From Sabellastarte sp. h YS-2021 (Eukaryota; Annelida; Polychaeta; Sabellida; Sabellidae): a stretch of DNA of 64,000 bases. This document shows, piece after piece, positions 1 through 9,561 of this stretch. Numbering within the stretch: position 1 is the first letter of the stretch; every line of letters begins with the position of its first letter. The stretch lies in contig OZ024936.1 of NCBI GenBank assembly GCA_964017235.1, positions 62,609,028 through 62,673,027 of the forward strand, given 5' to 3'. The notes under the pieces are model-generated. The model was given only the letters and a program-made list of their open reading frames with translations, searched no databases and was not told the DNA's origin. The position numbers were made by a program, and so were the translations under genes.

Positions 1-1054
1 TTGGACATGCAAAAGCGCCTTCGAGTGGTTGAATGTAGAACTACGGAGTTTGAAATATTTTCATTGTCTCTGCCAAAGGTGTTCTCGATTTTGATTGGCT
101 GAACGAAAAATGTGTAGTACTACCGTGACGTCACTTCATTCATTAATTTCTTTCCGGTTTATTTGTTTGACAAATATTGAGTACATGTAGATGCGCAGAC
201 AGCAATTTTACTATTAACAGTGACTGCGTGATAAACCAGTAGACAAATAAATTAATTGGGGTAATATTGGGGAAATCTGCAGACGAAACCGTTAAAAAAG
301 ACTCGTTCGAGTAGGCCATCACAATAGCAAAGACAATAGTTTCCAGGACATACGGGTCTTTACAGAAAGCCAGACGTAGTGCTAGACAAGCTTTTTACTT
401 TATAAAATATAACTGAATAAAAGCATTAAAAATCTTCAAAATGGCAGAGTGTATAATATACACCTGTATGTACAGATATGTGAAGAAAATATTATGCAGA
501 ATTGATATTTAAGGGTTTAAACGGCGAATTTAAAATCGTGACCGCAACTCAGTACATAACTCGAATCAAAGATTCGACTAAAAACTATGAAAGGGCATAT
601 TTAAAAATGCATCAGGACAAGTAATTCATCAGAAATGTGTAAGTTTAGTAGTTTTAGAGAAATCTGCATGACACACTAACAGATGCACACATGTATATAT
701 AGACAAACAAGATGCATGTCATAATCGCCCACCTGGGCTAACTCCCAGAAGGAGATAACAAAGATGAAACACAAACACAAAAGAAACAATTAAGCAGTAC
801 CTGACAACACAAAAAAACCCTAATCTACAATAGGCCTTTATATCTAATAGTGGTGAACTGCTGACATAACATATAACACAAATTTACTAACGGCCCACAA
901 TAGGGCTAAAAAAACCATTGCTCACAGGTAGTGCTGAAAAAAAAAGAGAAATCTGAAATAAGCTTGTGTGTGGTGTGTATCTTCCCAGCCTGTCATGGCA
1001 AACGAACAAGAAGGGAGGAAAGTTTCAACTCAGGAATATTGCATTTCCACTTAC
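1..1054. other. No gene seen; AT-rich intergenic DNA
   Basis: No convincing coding frame, RNA gene or complete transposon is visible. There is an inverted CCAAT (ATTGG at 94-98) and, about 30 bases on, a perfect CRE-like palindrome TGACGTCA (126-133). These could be chance or a remnant of promoter-like DNA. The stretch 720-930 reads like decayed dispersed repeat but I could not assign it. Confidence 0.5.
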
Positions 1055-1244
1055 TGCCAAAAACGTACATACCCTCTATAAATATATCTTCCGTAGTAGT
1101 AAGAGGTCCTCCTACTTGATCATCAACACTAACGTCAGTTGAGTGATTGACAATATCCTCCTCCTGTGCATTATTATTTTGAAGAAATGAAAACTGTTCT
1201 TCTAAAAATAATGTTGCTCTGAAATTCGACTTTTCTTCATCCAT
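1055..1244 (-). CDS. Possible first coding exon of an unrecognised host gene
   Basis: The frame starts at an ATG (1244, minus) and encodes an acidic, low-complexity-free peptide that begins MDEEKSNFRATLFLEEQFSF. It continues as an 83-codon frame to 993, but two good splice-donor matches lie inside it on the minus strand: GTATGT at 1072-1067 and GTAAGT at 1054-1049. An exon ending at about 1073 or 1055 is therefore more plausible than the full frame. I recognise no domain. No partner exon is visible, because the next 3 kb downstream on the minus strand is outside the window. It could also be a chance frame, and only transcript data would settle it. Confidence 0.2.
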
Positions 1245-1279
1245 TTAGTGTGCTCTCCTGTAATGTGGTAACTACAGTA

Positions 1280-2333
1280 CACGGTTGTCATTAATGTTAG
1301 ACAATGATATAAAATGTGAAGCGACTCCTGTCACGGCATCATGGTTTTAACTTTTCGTCTAAAGTCATGGCGTCGCTAATTTAGTCATAACACCATCGAT
1401 TCGCACATATAAATTATATGTTGGAGAACCCCACAGACTACTGTGACCTCATGAATATTAATGAGTAGTCAACAAATTCTTCAAGTAAAATATTGTTAAA
1501 AAATCTCAAGGAATCATTAAATATTTCCTACGCATATATATGAATATTCATGAGCTGTGTGGTCAATCTAGTATGTAGCAGAAAATACTGTTAAGAAACC
1601 ATCATGGAAATCTGACATTATTAATATTAATGAGTTGTTCGTGAATGTTGGTACTAGTTTGCAAGTCCAAGAATTGTGTTCTATTTATAAAGAATTGTTG
1701 GATAAAAAAAACAATATTTGAATTTGGCGTATATACTTATAAGAAATTAACTGAGTTGTTGAAACTTGTTGATTTTCAGTGCGATGCCATGACTTTCGAC
1801 AAAAACTTAAAACCATAATGTTGTGACAGGAGTCACATTGCACAAAATAGGTAGCTAAACACATTTTATGTGATACATATACAGTGATACATATAAACCA
1901 GGGTTTACTTATTCCATTTCTTAATAATTTAAGGAAATAACATATAACCGGACAATATAATGACAACTTGTGTAGTGGCATTCTACAAGTGAATGCCAGC
2001 CTACCAGTGAACGTCCGCCTTATATATCTTTGTTAGTGGTCAAGGACAAATGCTTCTATTTGAAAACAAAATGGGCATTTACTGCTATTTCTGGTTTGCG
2101 GTAAAAATGGCCGATAATAGAGATATATTGTCAAAATACAACACTTTCAAAGAAATACTGAACAACATAAACAAATCATTAATTGTACTGCATGTCATTT
2201 GATGAATTTGTTTAAGAAGAATATAACCTAAATAAACTAATGTAGTGCAAATCTTAAATATTATCTAAAGGGCGGACGTTTACTGGTAGAAAGCCATTAA
2301 CATTAATGACATCTAACATTAATGACACCCGTG
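1280..2333. mobile_element. TA-flanked inverted-repeat element, family D (MITE/foldback)
   Basis: The ends are inverted copies: left CACGGTTGTCATTAATGTTA, right (reverse complement) CACGGGTGTCATTAATGTTA. Each end abuts a TA dinucleotide (1278-1279 and 2334-2335), as in Tc1/mariner-like insertions. The inner arms also pair: 1315-1377 is inverted against 1780-1838, around a shared CCATGACTTT..TTAAAACCAT stretch and a GTGACAGGAGTC motif. No transposase is encoded. The right arm is interrupted by element E (1975-2297); with E removed the right end regains a doublet GTCATTAATGTTA motif. The 98-codon minus frame at 1685-1981 lies inside this repeat and I do not regard it as a gene. Confidence 0.7.
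1975..2297. mobile_element. TA-flanked MITE, family E, nested in D
   Basis: The ends pair as GTGGCATTCTAC (left) and ATGGCTTTCTAC (right, reverse complement), each beside TA (1973-1974 and 2298-2299). The subterminal CTACCAGTRAACGTCCGCC is shared by both ends. At the left end the motif is doubled (CTACAAGTGAATGCC then CTACCAGTGAACGTC). The element is 323 bp with no coding capacity. It sits inside the right arm of element D, so it is younger than D. Confidence 0.7.
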
Positions 2334-2352
2334 TACACTGTACTACACTATA

Positions 2353-2752
2353 TTGTCATTAATGTTAGACGTTATTAATGTTAGACAAGTTGTCATTATA
2401 TAATCTGGTTTTATTATTTCCTTAAATTACCCACGATGACAATGCAAACAATGTTGAATATCACAACCAATGCAACCAAAATTACATAATTACATAAAAC
2501 AACAAAAATAAATCCTCAAAGTCGCTGGTTCAATGTGACTACATATTCATTCTAAATTATTGTAAAAATGTCATCCAAAAACGAGGCTGGGAGCTTATAC
2601 TTTGAATGATCGAACATGTGAATACTGTATAGTATTGAAAACTGGTACACTGGCTATATTAAAAGTGGAATAAGCGAACCCTGGTTTATATGTATCAGTG
2701 TATATGTATCACATAAAATGTGTTTACCTACCTATTTTGTATCATTGTCTAA
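2353..2752. repeat. Inverted copy of the family D arm
   Basis: This stretch is an inverted, roughly 90-95 percent match to the right arm of element D. Positions 2353-2430 pair with 2300-2333 plus 1925-1974, and 2659-2745 pair with 1838-1918. It holds a perfect-looking CATAAAATGTGTTTA segment and a doublet ATTAATGTTAGAC. About 229 bp (2431-2658) is present here but missing from the other arm. Together the arms form a long hairpin centred near 2343. It may be the left end of a second D copy whose other end was lost. Confidence 0.6.
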
Positions 2753-2994
2753 GATAAGTTTATTTCAATTCTCTACAAATCACTATGATAATGACAAAGC
2801 TAAGAATAGACAGAAAATATAAAGACAAATAATAATTACAGAAATCAAATATAAAAAATAAACTAGAAGAATCTTTTTTGCTGACAAAAACGAAGCGGCC
2901 CTGATGAAAAAGAAGTCACCCATAAAAGATGTCAACATATGCATCATAAGCAATAGAAACTGTGAACTTTATTGCATTGTGTATGTTACTTGTC

Positions 2995-3840
2995 CCTATT
3001 TTCATCTTTAATGAGTGCGCACAATTAAAGTGAGGTCAGCTGAACAATACAATAGCTGGAGATTAAAAACTGTACTAATTTCGCTGCAAGATGGCCATAA
3101 CTTCATTTCATATGGGGACTTTAAGGTGACCATAAAATATGAATGTCCCTTTTCTCATCCTTTATAAGTGCATAAAGTTTAGCTCAGGTCAGTTGAACAA
3201 TAAGATAGCTGGAGGCTGAAACTTCCTTTTTCACTGTAAGGTGACCATAACCTCATTCATATTGCGACTTTAGGTGACCATAATATGAGAATGTCCCTTC
3301 AATATCAATATATGTTAGATATGGAAAAGGAAAGGAGCCAGATAGCTTTATTCAAACGTTATGACTTTAGGGGGGCCAAAATTATATTAACAGTTTAAGA
3401 TCACCTTAAAGTCAGGATAACCCTTTGGTTTGCCATCCTTTATAAGTGTGTAAAGTTTAACTGAGGTCAGTCGAACAGTAATATACTTGGAGGCTGAAAA
3501 CCCCCTTATTTCACTTTAAGGTGGCTACAACTCCATTCATACTGAGAGTTTAAGGTGACCATAAGTATTATTTTTATCTAGTTTAATACCGTTGATAATT
3601 TTGATATAAAAAAAATGGAAAAAGAAAGGAGCCAGAGCATTTTATTCCAATTTGATGACTTTAAGCAGGCCATATGACCATTAACATTTTGAGTTTAAGG
3701 TCACCATAAAGTCAGGATATTACTTTGGCAAATCTTAATATATGTGCCAAGTTTGGTTGAAAAAAGTGAAAAACTAAGTGAACTGGAGGGCTAAAACCCC
3801 ATTTTTTGACATTAAGGTGACCTTAAAATTGCAGATACAG
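2995..3840. repeat. Decayed tandem repeat built on AAGGTGACCATAA
   Basis: Diverged units repeat the order: AAAGTTTA..AGGTCAGT.GAACA, then AGCTGGAGGCTGAAA, then AAGGTGACCATAA. The AGGTCAG motif recurs near 3026, 3184 and 3460. A second block containing AAGGAGCCAGA recurs near 3330 and 3627, which implies a larger unit of about 300 bp. Related AAGGT/ACCTTAA fragments continue to about 4860 on the far side of the hAT insertion, so the repeat predates that insertion. Confidence 0.6.
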
Positions 3841-3935
3841 GGCTAAAACTTTAGCATGTGAAAGATTATCAAAAAGTAGCTGAATAAGTTATTCCAACAA
3901 AACGCCAAAATCCTGACCGTTTTTGAGATACAGAC

Positions 3936-4634
3936 TAGTACTGCAACGATAGTTCGGTGGTTCGGTATATTCGGTCATTTTCGGTGAAACAGTGATCCGC
4001 GAACCACTTGGTGGCAAACGAAAGTTCGCGAATCTCATCCCGAGTCGCGGTAACGCATATATATTGCATTATCGCCCGCGTTTTCGCTGTAAATATTGGG
4101 AAAATTAGACGAATTTTGTTTAAAAATCAAATAAAAGGACACATATATTGTCTTTTTAACCCAATTCCTCCATGTTTCCTTGCTTCTAAATGCCTTAATT
4201 TGATTGGTCGAGCAGAAACGACACTGTCCTATCATACTTCGTTTAACAAAAATTAAGTATTTATCAATAGAAAACACGTTTATAGTAAGTGATGTAAACT
4301 CACCAGTGGATGTAAACTTGCCACTTTTTTCATAGTTTTGTTAAATATATATAGAAATAAATATCTATTGCACAACAAGACTTAATTATCCAGTTTTTAA
4401 TATTTTCACTTTTTAAGGTATAGTTTTGCATAATGCACTCTTACAAGTGACTTCAAAGACAATTGTTAACAAGTAATAGCAAACATGAACACTGCTCATT
4501 TGCGCTTATGTTTGCAAATGACCACTGCACAGGCAAGTTAAATTATGTCAAATTGATTCGTGAATCGATTTGGTTTGCAATGATTGATTCGCGGATCGAT
4601 TCGGTTCGTAATATTTTGATTCGTTGCACCCCTA
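3936..4634. mobile_element. hAT-type MITE with 8-bp target duplication
   Basis: The ends are TAGTACTGCAACGA (left) and TAGGGGTGCAACGA (right, reverse complement), the typical hAT-MITE terminus. They are flanked by the perfect 8-bp duplication ATACAGAC at 3928-3935 and 4635-4642. Subterminal regions are rich in TTCG/CGAA palindromic repeats (for example GATTCGCGGATCGATTCGG). The element is 699 bp and encodes no transposase. The short frames of 80-82 codons inside it overlap on both strands and look like chance. Confidence 0.9.
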
Positions 4635-4642
4635 ATACAGAC

Positions 4643-5570
4643 CAAGTACCCATTTTAAAAAAATTTACGAAAATAAAACGCCTCCCATTCAGGCATCTAT
4701 GGTCCGATTGATGAGAAAATCCTTTCCAACCTTGGAAATTTGGTCTAGAATGTACCTGATAAATTTTATAGCACAGGTGTGTGTGGTTTTTTCTGAAACG
4801 CGATGACGAGGTGTTTTGGAGTTATGCTTAAGGTTACCTTAAGTAAAGCTTAAGGTCGGCGCAAAGTATCTCAAAAATTTTTCACGCCCCTATAGTTTTA
4901 AAGAAAGATAAGAAGGAAAGAAAAATTTGAAAGGCTAAGAAGTTATTCAAGGGAGACCATAATCCGGCGGCGGTGATCAGTCGAACCTGTCGGGCCGCTT
5001 AATTACTATAAAGTATGGTTTAGATAAATATTAATGAATAATACCGGTAATAAGCATGCATATACTGCCTCCCGCCGTAACTTGGCACAACTTGGACACA
5101 AAAACCTTATTTTTGCTTTTTTAAAGTGTAGTTTCGTGGATTTCTTTCTATTAAAATATGAATTGACACAAGCGCAAGTTATGAAAGTATTTTACTGACA
5201 TAAAATCAAAATAATTAACATTTTACACTAGTTTTTAATGAGCGATAATATCATTTCTACATGAAATCAGCGCCTCACATTGGCATAATTTGCATACGGA
5301 AATTGACGAAGATATTTAAATTATTTCTGTCGTCACACCCACTTCCTTATTTGTTAAGTGGAAATGCGCGAACGTAGGCGATAAAGAACCATTGTTAGTA
5401 ATTCTAACATGACACTGATGTGTCCGTCGTTCTGATTGGTCGAGAGCGATTTCTAAGCCGTCTAAAATTCAGCATCAACAGTACGGCTGTTAACATGGCG
5501 GCGATAATTGGATAATTTTCTAAGGTTACAAGTGTTTCAAGTATTTTATTTTCAACAGTCATGTTAGAAT
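4643..5570. other. No gene seen; repeat remnants
   Basis: 4643-4900 continues the older AAGGT-type repeat. 4790-4880 holds CTTAAGGTTACCTTAAG, a short near-palindrome. 5050-5110 and 5745-5785 share weak inverted similarity (ATATACTGC and TTGGCAC), which may be decayed termini of one more element around the foldback at 5571. 5455-5475 carries GCCGTCTAAAATTCAGC, a partial copy of the arm of that foldback. Confidence 0.4.
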
Positions 5571-5715
5571 AGGAATATAGCATTCAAAAGCCGTCTAAAC
5601 GCAGAATTTTAGATGGGTTGACATGATCTAAGCACTCAGGCTTCGCCTTCGTGCTCATACCACGCCAACCCGTCTAAAATTCAGCGTTTAGACGGCTTTT
5701 GAATGCTATATTCCT
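5571..5715. repeat. Foldback element with 50-bp arms
   Basis: Arms 5571-5620 and 5666-5715 are almost perfect reverse complements (AGGAATATAGCATTC at the outer ends, GACGGCTT inside), with a few mismatches near the inner end. The 45-base loop holds its own hairpin, AGCAC..AGGC ttc GCCT..GTGCT. This is a cruciform or hairpin-capable short element with no coding capacity. No clear target duplication is visible. Confidence 0.8.
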
Positions 5716-6134
5716 TTAATATTTTAGCTTCCGTTTTGTGTCAATTTGAGGCGTGTGCCATTATATGGTGCCAAGCAGTATATATTTCTTAAAATAACTC
5801 ATATGCTTGGTTTATTATTATCATTATACAATCATGCAAATACATTTCAACTTGGAGAATTTTACATAAAAGGAAATGGCTGAAGTAACTGCTTACTTAT
5901 ATGAAAGCCAACCCCTACAACACTTCTTTGGCAGCTTTTCAACTGAAAGTTTTGATATAATAATCAACTAGATTTTAATTGTACAACTAATTAAATGATA
6001 ATAATTCAATAACTCAACAGAGATTATAATGAATACTTCTCTTTTAAGGAAAGTAGTTTACTCCATATATTTACTGATATAATTCTTCTTTAAGTTTAAC
6101 ATTAATGACACCCATGTACAGTGTTCAATACCTC
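5716..6134. other. No gene seen; solitary family D end at 6095-6116
   Basis: AT-rich DNA. The only recognisable feature is TTTAACATTAATGACACCCA followed by TG and TA (6117-6118), which matches the right terminus of family D at 2333. No partner end in the expected orientation could be assigned with confidence. Confidence 0.5.
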
Positions 6135-6240
6135 TACTGCCTTGCTACCAATTATCGCCGGATACCAATTATCACCACCAGAAAATAAAACGTTTATATT
6201 TCAGTAATGGCCACACATTTTGAAAGCTCTTCATTGTGTA

Positions 6241-6693
6241 GTGGTGGTGGACCAGTTCACGCCCGGGTACCAATTCACGCCCACCCTCAATTTTCTTGAA
6301 GATTTATGATTTTTCATAGAGAAGATGTTTACCACATTATAGATAATCATCAAATTGATCATACACATTTGTAATTTATTGTTTAACTGTGATTGTTTTG
6401 GATAAATTTCGGGGTGGGCGTGAATTGGTACCCGGGCGTGAACTGGTCCACTACATGGGTGGACACAAAGATAAACGGACACGAAGATAAACGATTTTTG
6501 GAAATTTGCGTATTTTAGTTGAATAAACAACAAGAATTCACCAAATAACCAAGAAATCTCAAAAAAAGATTTGTTTCAGTCTGTTTTAATATATAATGCA
6601 TATGACTTTGTTGTTTACACAGCTTTATTTTTCATTCCAAAAAACGTTTATCTTCGTGTCCACCGTTTATCTTTGTGTCCACCCGTGTACCAC
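6241..6693. mobile_element. TA-flanked MITE, family B, nested in A and split by C
   Basis: The left TIR is GTGGTGGTGGACCAGTTCAC followed by GCCCGGGTACCAATTCACGC. The right TIR is the same in reverse, with one base different (GTGGTAGTGGACC), and is cut after its first four bases by element C. TA flanks lie at 6239-6240 and 6694-6695. With C removed the element is about 217 bp. The TIR is a doublet of ACCARTTCACGCCC. The 100-codon minus frame at 6231-6533 runs over the TIRs and is not a gene. Confidence 0.8.
6454..6687. mobile_element. TA-flanked MITE, family C, nested in B
   Basis: The TIR reads CAYGGGTGGACACAAAGATA then AACG, then a second GGACACGAAGATAAACG, again a doublet. It lies between TA dinucleotides at 6452-6453 and 6688-6689. 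The insertion point is a TA inside the right TIR of element B, so C is the youngest of the three. It is 234 bp with no coding capacity. Its outer CACGGGTG is shared with family D. Confidence 0.8.
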
Positions 6694-6824
6694 TATCTGT
6701 TCTATTCACTGTTGAAATAGGTTTATCTTATTTGCTAGACTTGGGACGTACTTTTGGTCAAGTTATGTCTATTTAAATTTTGTCTGGCGAAAATTGGTAC
6801 CCGGCGATAATTGGTAGCAAGGCA

Positions 6825-6856
6825 GTACTAGTGCACTAGTACAGTACTGTACAGTA
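6825..6856. repeat. Two adjacent perfect palindromes
   Basis: GTACTAGTGCACTAGTAC (6825-6842) is an 18-bp perfect palindrome, and TACTGTACAGTA (6845-6856) is a 12-bp one. They sit exactly at the right end of element A and may be its target site or a decayed terminus of another element. Confidence 0.7.
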
Positions 6857-7717
6857 GCAATCGTTTTACGGTCGTCCATTTAAAGCAACACATGTATGGC
6901 AGTTGTATTATAACTCTGCAACAAATGATAATTTATTTTTTTATCGTTGTGACAATTCAGGAAGGAAACAAGCAAGGAAACACAACGATAAACCAAAAAC
7001 AACGTGCACTTTCAACATTTATGTTTACATCAATAATTTCTATCTAAATTTTACTTCCTGGTCTACATAGTCTGGTTCCCATGATACAAGAATGTTTAAA
7101 ACGTTTCTCCTCAGGACACTGTACATGTTGTAAGATTACCTTGTTGTCTCCACGTTTTCTAAGTTTACTGAAAGGGGTACTTAAGGAAATGTTTTAAGTA
7201 TATTAGAAGGATTAAGGGGGTATGCATAAGTGTACTAGGAAGTAAAAGCTGCACCTACAGAATAAATATAACAACCTAATAACTAATGTGTATATTGTTT
7301 AATAAGAAATTATTTTTGCTAAGAATGTATTTAACTGTTAAGGTAGTTTAGCTTTTTAGTATACTCAAACATTGGGTGCTTTTAAGTATTGTATTTTGTA
7401 GAGATTATATAAATGTTGCTTTTAAATATTTTTTTTTCATATTTTTATTTCTTTTTGTTATATACATGTTCATGCATAAAAATAAAGTTTACAATGGTGG
7501 TATTTAAACAACATTTAAATAACAATAAACAGTAAAAAAAGGTTATTTTTACTAAGTCGGACTATTTAATATATAGAAAGCTGTATTACTCAATCAGATC
7601 CATTGATCCAAATGTTTGAAATTCAAAAGATGCCATATATAGAAGACTAAGAGTTTCAATAGTACAATATTTAGTGATTTTCAGGTTTAAAGATATAATC
7701 ATGTAAATGTGAACTTG
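6857..7717. other. No gene seen; includes probable LINE 3' flank
   Basis: AT-rich. A T-run near 7428-7438 could be the antisense poly(A) end of the minus-strand LINE that ends its coding part at 7718. The 3' boundary could not be fixed. Confidence 0.4.
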
Positions 7718-8999
7718 TTAATTTATGAAAAACTGTTCCCAAATAAGCCAACGATTTGTAAAGATATCAGTTAAAGATTTGGTTTCCCACACATATTTTT
7801 CTTCCTCATATTTTCTTTTGACCATTTCTTGCAGATGAAAAATATTTAAGTTAAATCGCCTCTTTGAACAGATATAAATGTAATATCTAGATATCATCAA
7901 GACAAAGTTCACGGGCCAGAAGTGCTCATTATGTACATGATAGCCAAGTATTTTAACATTATCATTTAATGTTATGCCAACTTGCAATTTTTTTTCTATC
8001 CAAATACTGACATTTTTCCATAGTTCTTTAACATAAGGACATTGGGTAAAAATGTGGCTGATACTTTCGGGGTTGCTTTGACAAAATGAGCAGATACTGG
8101 AGTCCTTTATTTTCAATTTAAATAGATATTCCCTGGTATCTAAAATATTGTACAGAATTTTATACTGAAACCATATGATTGAGTGGTCCGTGACACTTTT
8201 AAAACAAGCTTTAAAAATTTGTTTCATATTTTACATTTATATTTGCTTTAATTAATTGAGACCATTTTGGTTCAGCTTTTTGTTGCAACATTTTACAGAG
8301 TGATTTTACACCCTTTGTTTAAGCTACCAAGACTTTTCATGTGCAATGGATATGGAGGCCTTGTGTGCAGAAAAGTGTCCCTATCTTTATACTTATTAAG
8401 AAAAATGCCTACTGATTTTCTTAATCTATAATAATCCAAGATATTTGGTTTAAAATTGTATTTCTCTGTAATATCCTCAAAACTTAGTATGTTTCCTTCA
8501 GGATCTATTACATCACCTACAAGATATATATTATGTTTATACCAGTCTGGAAAGTATAATGTCATTGAGGATATTTTAGTGTTGTACCAGAGACAAGACT
8601 GTGTAATTGAGGTTGCTGCAAAAAACTTGCCTGTAATCAAATATTTCTGTCCAGAAGCGGCCCTTAAAATTGTTTTTCTTACACCATTCACCGCCCTTAC
8701 AACACAAGGAATTAAGTTCGCCATAGGTGTGTTTTATTAATGTAAGCCATTGTAAATCACCTTTATATATTATTCTTTTGACCCATGAAAGTTTCAGGGC
8801 ATGTACAAAAGAAAAAAAGGTTGATCATATTCAGACCTCCTTCATGATAATCCATACAAACAGTTGTTCTGCTGACTTTGTCAGGTTTTTTATTCCATAA
8901 AAATTTAAAAAAAATGTTATTTATCTCCTTTATTTTAGATTTTGGAGTTGGCAAAGATGTAAATAGGTGGATAAATTTTGGTAAAAGTAATGACTTTAT
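7718..8999 (-). pseudogene. LINE ORF2 C-terminal region with CCHC motif
   Basis: It resumes right after the MITE with RSIKSLLLPKFIHLFTSLPT and EGGLNMINLFFF, then a frame change. It then reads LWYNTKISSMTLYFPDWYK and continues. The last 170 codons (8227-7718) include CSFCQSNPESISHIFTQCPY followed by VKELW, a C-x2-C-x8-H-x4-C zinc-binding motif found at the end of L1-type ORF2 proteins. The reading ends with a normal stop (TAA, 7720-7718, minus). Confidence 0.85.
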
Positions 9000-9561
9000 G
9001 GACCGTTCCATAGGCCACGCCCACTTCCTGGTTTACGGTATTTTAGCTGTCTCCATGTCAGGCCTTGTCTGACAAACAAATGGCGAAAATGGCAGGAAAT
9101 GAAATGTAAACATTGAGAGTATTTCAAGATATACGAGAAATAACACGTATTATGAATGATTGTATCGATCATAGAATAAGAAATTATATAATAAAGTATA
9201 TGTGTTTTATTGTGACAAAAATTATAAAATAAATAAATAAACAATTTAATGATCAAAACAAATCCTCGTGCATTGCAGTAAAATGTAAACAATGGCAGCT
9301 TGGGAACATATATATACATTTCAGACATTTTAAAGTAGGTAGGATTGATGATATAAATTTTTTATAAAATCATACTTTGGTTTAATTTTGTTCCATTGTC
9401 AGAAAGCAATAATATTTACAAATATGTCCCTAAAAATGTCCACGTTTTTGTAATTCAAAATGGCGCCGATGAAAATCGGAGGAAATGATTGGCTGTTGCT
9501 ATTGTAGTAAACAGGATATTTGTCGATTTGCAGTATTTTGATTGACACCGTGGAAAGGTCC
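9000..9561. mobile_element. 562-bp MITE inserted in the LINE, 2-bp AT duplication
   Basis: The ends are GGACCGTTCCATAGG and (reverse complement) GGACCTTTCCACGGT, 11 of 15 identical, with a shared subterminal TCCTGGTTTAC / TCCTGTTTAC. AT dinucleotides flank it at 8998-8999 and 9562-9563. Deleting the element plus one AT restores the LINE phrase GRVTVIKSLLLPKF exactly, which fixes both borders. A 2-bp AT duplication is known for ISL2EU-type DNA transposons; the assignment is an inference. The 110-codon frame at 8996-9328 crosses the border and is not a gene. Confidence 0.8.

Larger units (their letters stand above)
6137..6825. mobile_element. TA-flanked MITE, family A (outermost of three nested)
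   Basis: Both ends carry about 45 bp of inverted repeat that starts CTGCCTTGCTACCAATTATC, then CGCCGGRTACCAATTWTC. The TIR is therefore a doublet of TACCAATTATCGCC. TA dinucleotides flank it at 6135-6136 and 6826-6827. There is no coding capacity. Elements B and C lie inside it. Confidence 0.8.

Noticed and set aside
126-133. CRE palindrome TGACGTCA as a working promoter element
   Set aside because: A single 8-bp match with no supported gene next to it; reported only as context.
931-1119. 62-codon plus-strand frame
   Set aside because: Antisense to the better minus-strand candidate, no recognisable motif, and atypical composition.
4008-4277. Overlapping plus and minus frames of about 80 codons
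   Set aside because: Both lie within the hAT MITE, overlap each other on opposite strands and match nothing.
8456-8740. 94-codon plus-strand frame
   Set aside because: Antisense shadow of the LINE ORF2 C-terminal region.
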